DNA from: CAADGY01 sp035714225
GTDB taxonomy: Bacteria > Acidobacteriota > Terriglobia > Bryobacterales > Bryobacteraceae
Reading direction: 5' to 3'
Assembly: GCA_035714225.1 (NCBI GenBank)
Contig: DASTMK010000620.1
Location: 1 to 15,893, forward strand
DNA: 15,893 nucleotides
In this document: positions 14,587-15,893 of the stretch, piece after piece
Layout of the letters: every line of letters starts with the position of its first letter
How positions within the stretch are numbered: position 1 is the first letter of the stretch
Position numbers and translations under genes: made by a program
Notes under the pieces: generated by a model
Told to the model about the DNA's origin: nothing
Database searches by the model: none
Seen by the model: only the letters and a program-made list of their open reading frames with translations

Positions 14587-15893
14587 TCAGTTCGACAACC
14601 ATTTTTCGAGCCGGTCCTTCTGCTCATCCGTCGCATCCGGCTTCACCTCGAGGCGCCACTTCTTCGGAGATTCGGCCACAAGAGAAAGGCTGACCTTCTT
14701 GAGTTCGCCGCGGCGCGAGATCAGAAGCTCAATCTGGTCCCCGGGCCTGTACTGGTCCATGCGCGACGGCCACTGTTCCGCCAGAACCCGGTAACCGTCC
14801 ACCGCAAGAATCTCATCTCCAGCGGAGATACCGGAAGCATACGCAGGAGTGTCTCTCCTCACCTGGTTCACTATCAATCGCGAGCCATCGGCGCGGGTGA
14901 CGAGTCCCGTCGTGGGCTTTTGATTCTTACTTTCGCCGGGCGTTCCGGTTTGCCAACGCAACCCGAACCATTCGAGCATCTCCCGGTAATCGAGCTCGGT
15001 GGCCGTCTCCAGTGTTTCCTTCAGCCAGCCTTCCAGGTCTGTGCCTGCCGCCTCGGCCAACACCCGCCGGAACTCTTCCGGAGTGAAGCCGCTCCGGCCG
15101 GAATAGCGTTCGTAGGCCAGCCGCATGGCATCATCGAGACTCTTGCGTCCGCCCGTCGCGCTGCGGATCTTCGCATCCAGCAATAGTCCGATCACCGCCC
15201 CTTTCGTGTAATAGCTGATACCGCTGTTCGGCGTATTTTCGTTGGGGCGGTAAAGATGAATCCAGGCGTCATAGGAAGACGTCTCGACGGGCTGGACCAG
15301 CCTGCCGGGCGTCGTTTCCAGCGTTTCAATACGGCGGGACAGCAGGCGCAGGAATTGCGTTGTGCCGGTCAGGCCGGCGCGCTTGACGATCAGAGGCGCG
15401 TAGTAACTGGTAAGACCCTCGGCTACCCAAAGCGATTTCGTATAGACCTCGTTTTCGTAATCGAATGGTCCGAGCTCAACCGGGCGCAGCCGTTTCACAT
15501 TCCAGACATGGAAAAATTCGTGGGCAACCAGGTCCAGCCAGTTGATGTAGTTCGGCCGGCCGGTTTCGGCGGCATCCCGGACGCGGTAGGCCCAACGGCT
15601 GGTCAACAACAGAGTTGAGTTCTTATGTTCGAGACCGCCGGACGCTTCCGCGATCACATTGAGGAAGACGTACTTGTCGTAGGGTAAAGAGCCCCACAAC
15701 CGGAAACTGCTTTCCACGACGCGGCGGACGTCCCGCGCGGCTCCACCGTCCCAGAAACGGTCTCCCCCGAAATTGAACAGGTAGTGCGGCTTGCCTCCAA
15801 CTTCGAATTTGTGGATGGTGGGATTGCCCGCGACGATGGGCGAATCGACAACCGTATCGTAGTCCGGCGCGACGAAGCGATGATTCTCCCCGC
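14587..15893 (-). CDS. M61-type metallopeptidase with PDZ domain, 5' end outside window
   Basis: The visible reading frame has 434 residues and is open to the right edge, so the N-terminus is missing. A GTG at 15717 is an internal Val: the codons above it continue with APDYDT, VDSPIVAGNP and FEVGGKPHYL, typical of the M61 N-terminal part. Counting from the first whole codon at 15891, the zinc motif HEFFH is at 124-128 and a likely third ligand is Glu158 in WVAEGLTSYY. GGLEHKNS (85-92) forms part of the substrate site. A PDZ domain fills about 328-406 (SGISAGDEILAVDGY) and may bind or regulate. Such enzymes are aminopeptidase-like (glycyl aminopeptidase family) and often exported; a signal cannot be checked. 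The gene converges on recN with a 10-base gap. Confidence 0.92.
   Translation of the reverse strand, partial: GENHRFVAPDYDTVVDSPIVAGNPTIHKFEVGGKPHYLFNFGGDRFWDGGAARDVRRVVESSFRLWGSLPYDKYVFLNVIAEASGGLEHKNSTLLLTSRWAYRVRDAAETGRPNYINWLDLVAHEFFHVWNVKRLRPVELGPFDYENEVYTKSLWVAEGLTSYYAPLIVKRAGLTGTTQFLRLLSRRIETLETTPGRLVQPVETSSYDAWIHLYRPNENTPNSGISYYTKGAVIGLLLDAKIRSATGGRKSLDDAMRLAYERYSGRSGFTPEEFRRVLAEAAGTDLEGWLKETLETATELDYREMLEWFGLRWQTGTPGESKNQKPTTGLVTRADGSRLIVNQVRRDTPAYASGISAGDEILAVDGYRVLAEQWPSRMDQYRPGDQIELLISRRGELKKVSLSLVAESPKKWRLEVKPDATDEQKDRLEKWLSN

Noticed and set aside
15717..15717. GTG at 15717 as the metallopeptidase start
   Set aside because: The frame stays open to the window edge, and the extra residues match the M61 N-terminal pattern, so the gene begins outside the window.

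Overview
The window looks like chromosomal DNA of a GC-rich, Gram-negative (diderm) bacterium. The best guess is Acidobacteriota, near the Solibacter/Bryobacter group. That placement rests on recalled family resemblance: the Tol-Pal gene set with an Ig-like insertion in Pal, the AroD-AroE fusion, a small Tat-signal protein paired with an amidase, and a GC-rich palindromic repeat. No search was possible. I see no phage, IS, CRISPR, tRNA or rRNA, and no intergenic gap longer than about 155 bases.

Layout. From about 12.77 kb down to base 56, twelve genes lie in a row on the minus strand. In order of transcription they are tolQ, tolR, a TolA/TonB-type gene, tolB, pal, cpoB, deoC, a fused aroD-aroE gene, a 64-residue Tat-signal protein, an amidase, an ABC ATPase with its membrane partner, and an SDR oxidoreductase. 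recN is the only plus-strand gene (12897-14576). It diverges from tolQ across a short AT-rich control region and converges, with a 10-base gap, on a minus-strand M61-type metallopeptidase whose 5' end runs off the right edge of the window.

How the genes work together. tolQRAB-pal-cpoB forms one tightly packed envelope operon. TolQ and TolR are the proton-driven motor, TolA carries the force across the periplasm, TolB and Pal are the outer-membrane end, and CpoB is the coordinator. The first four genes are 10 bases or less apart or overlap, while pal and cpoB are set apart by spacers of 112 and 125 bases that hold hairpins. Downstream come metabolic genes (DeoC, nucleoside/deoxyribose catabolism; AroD-AroE, shikimate pathway), then the Tat-peptide/amidase pair, then an ABC exporter-like pair joined by an ATGA overlap.

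Main points of interest: a two-copy 53-base palindromic repeat that brackets the deoC-to-permease block; a Pal with an Ig-like domain between two poly-proline spacers, paired with a short TolA-like protein; a likely CTG start for tolQ; a leaderless-looking recN promoter; and a 13-bp hairpin between pal and cpoB that is fully paired only in the transcribed RNA. I found no clear sign of a wholly new multi-gene system.
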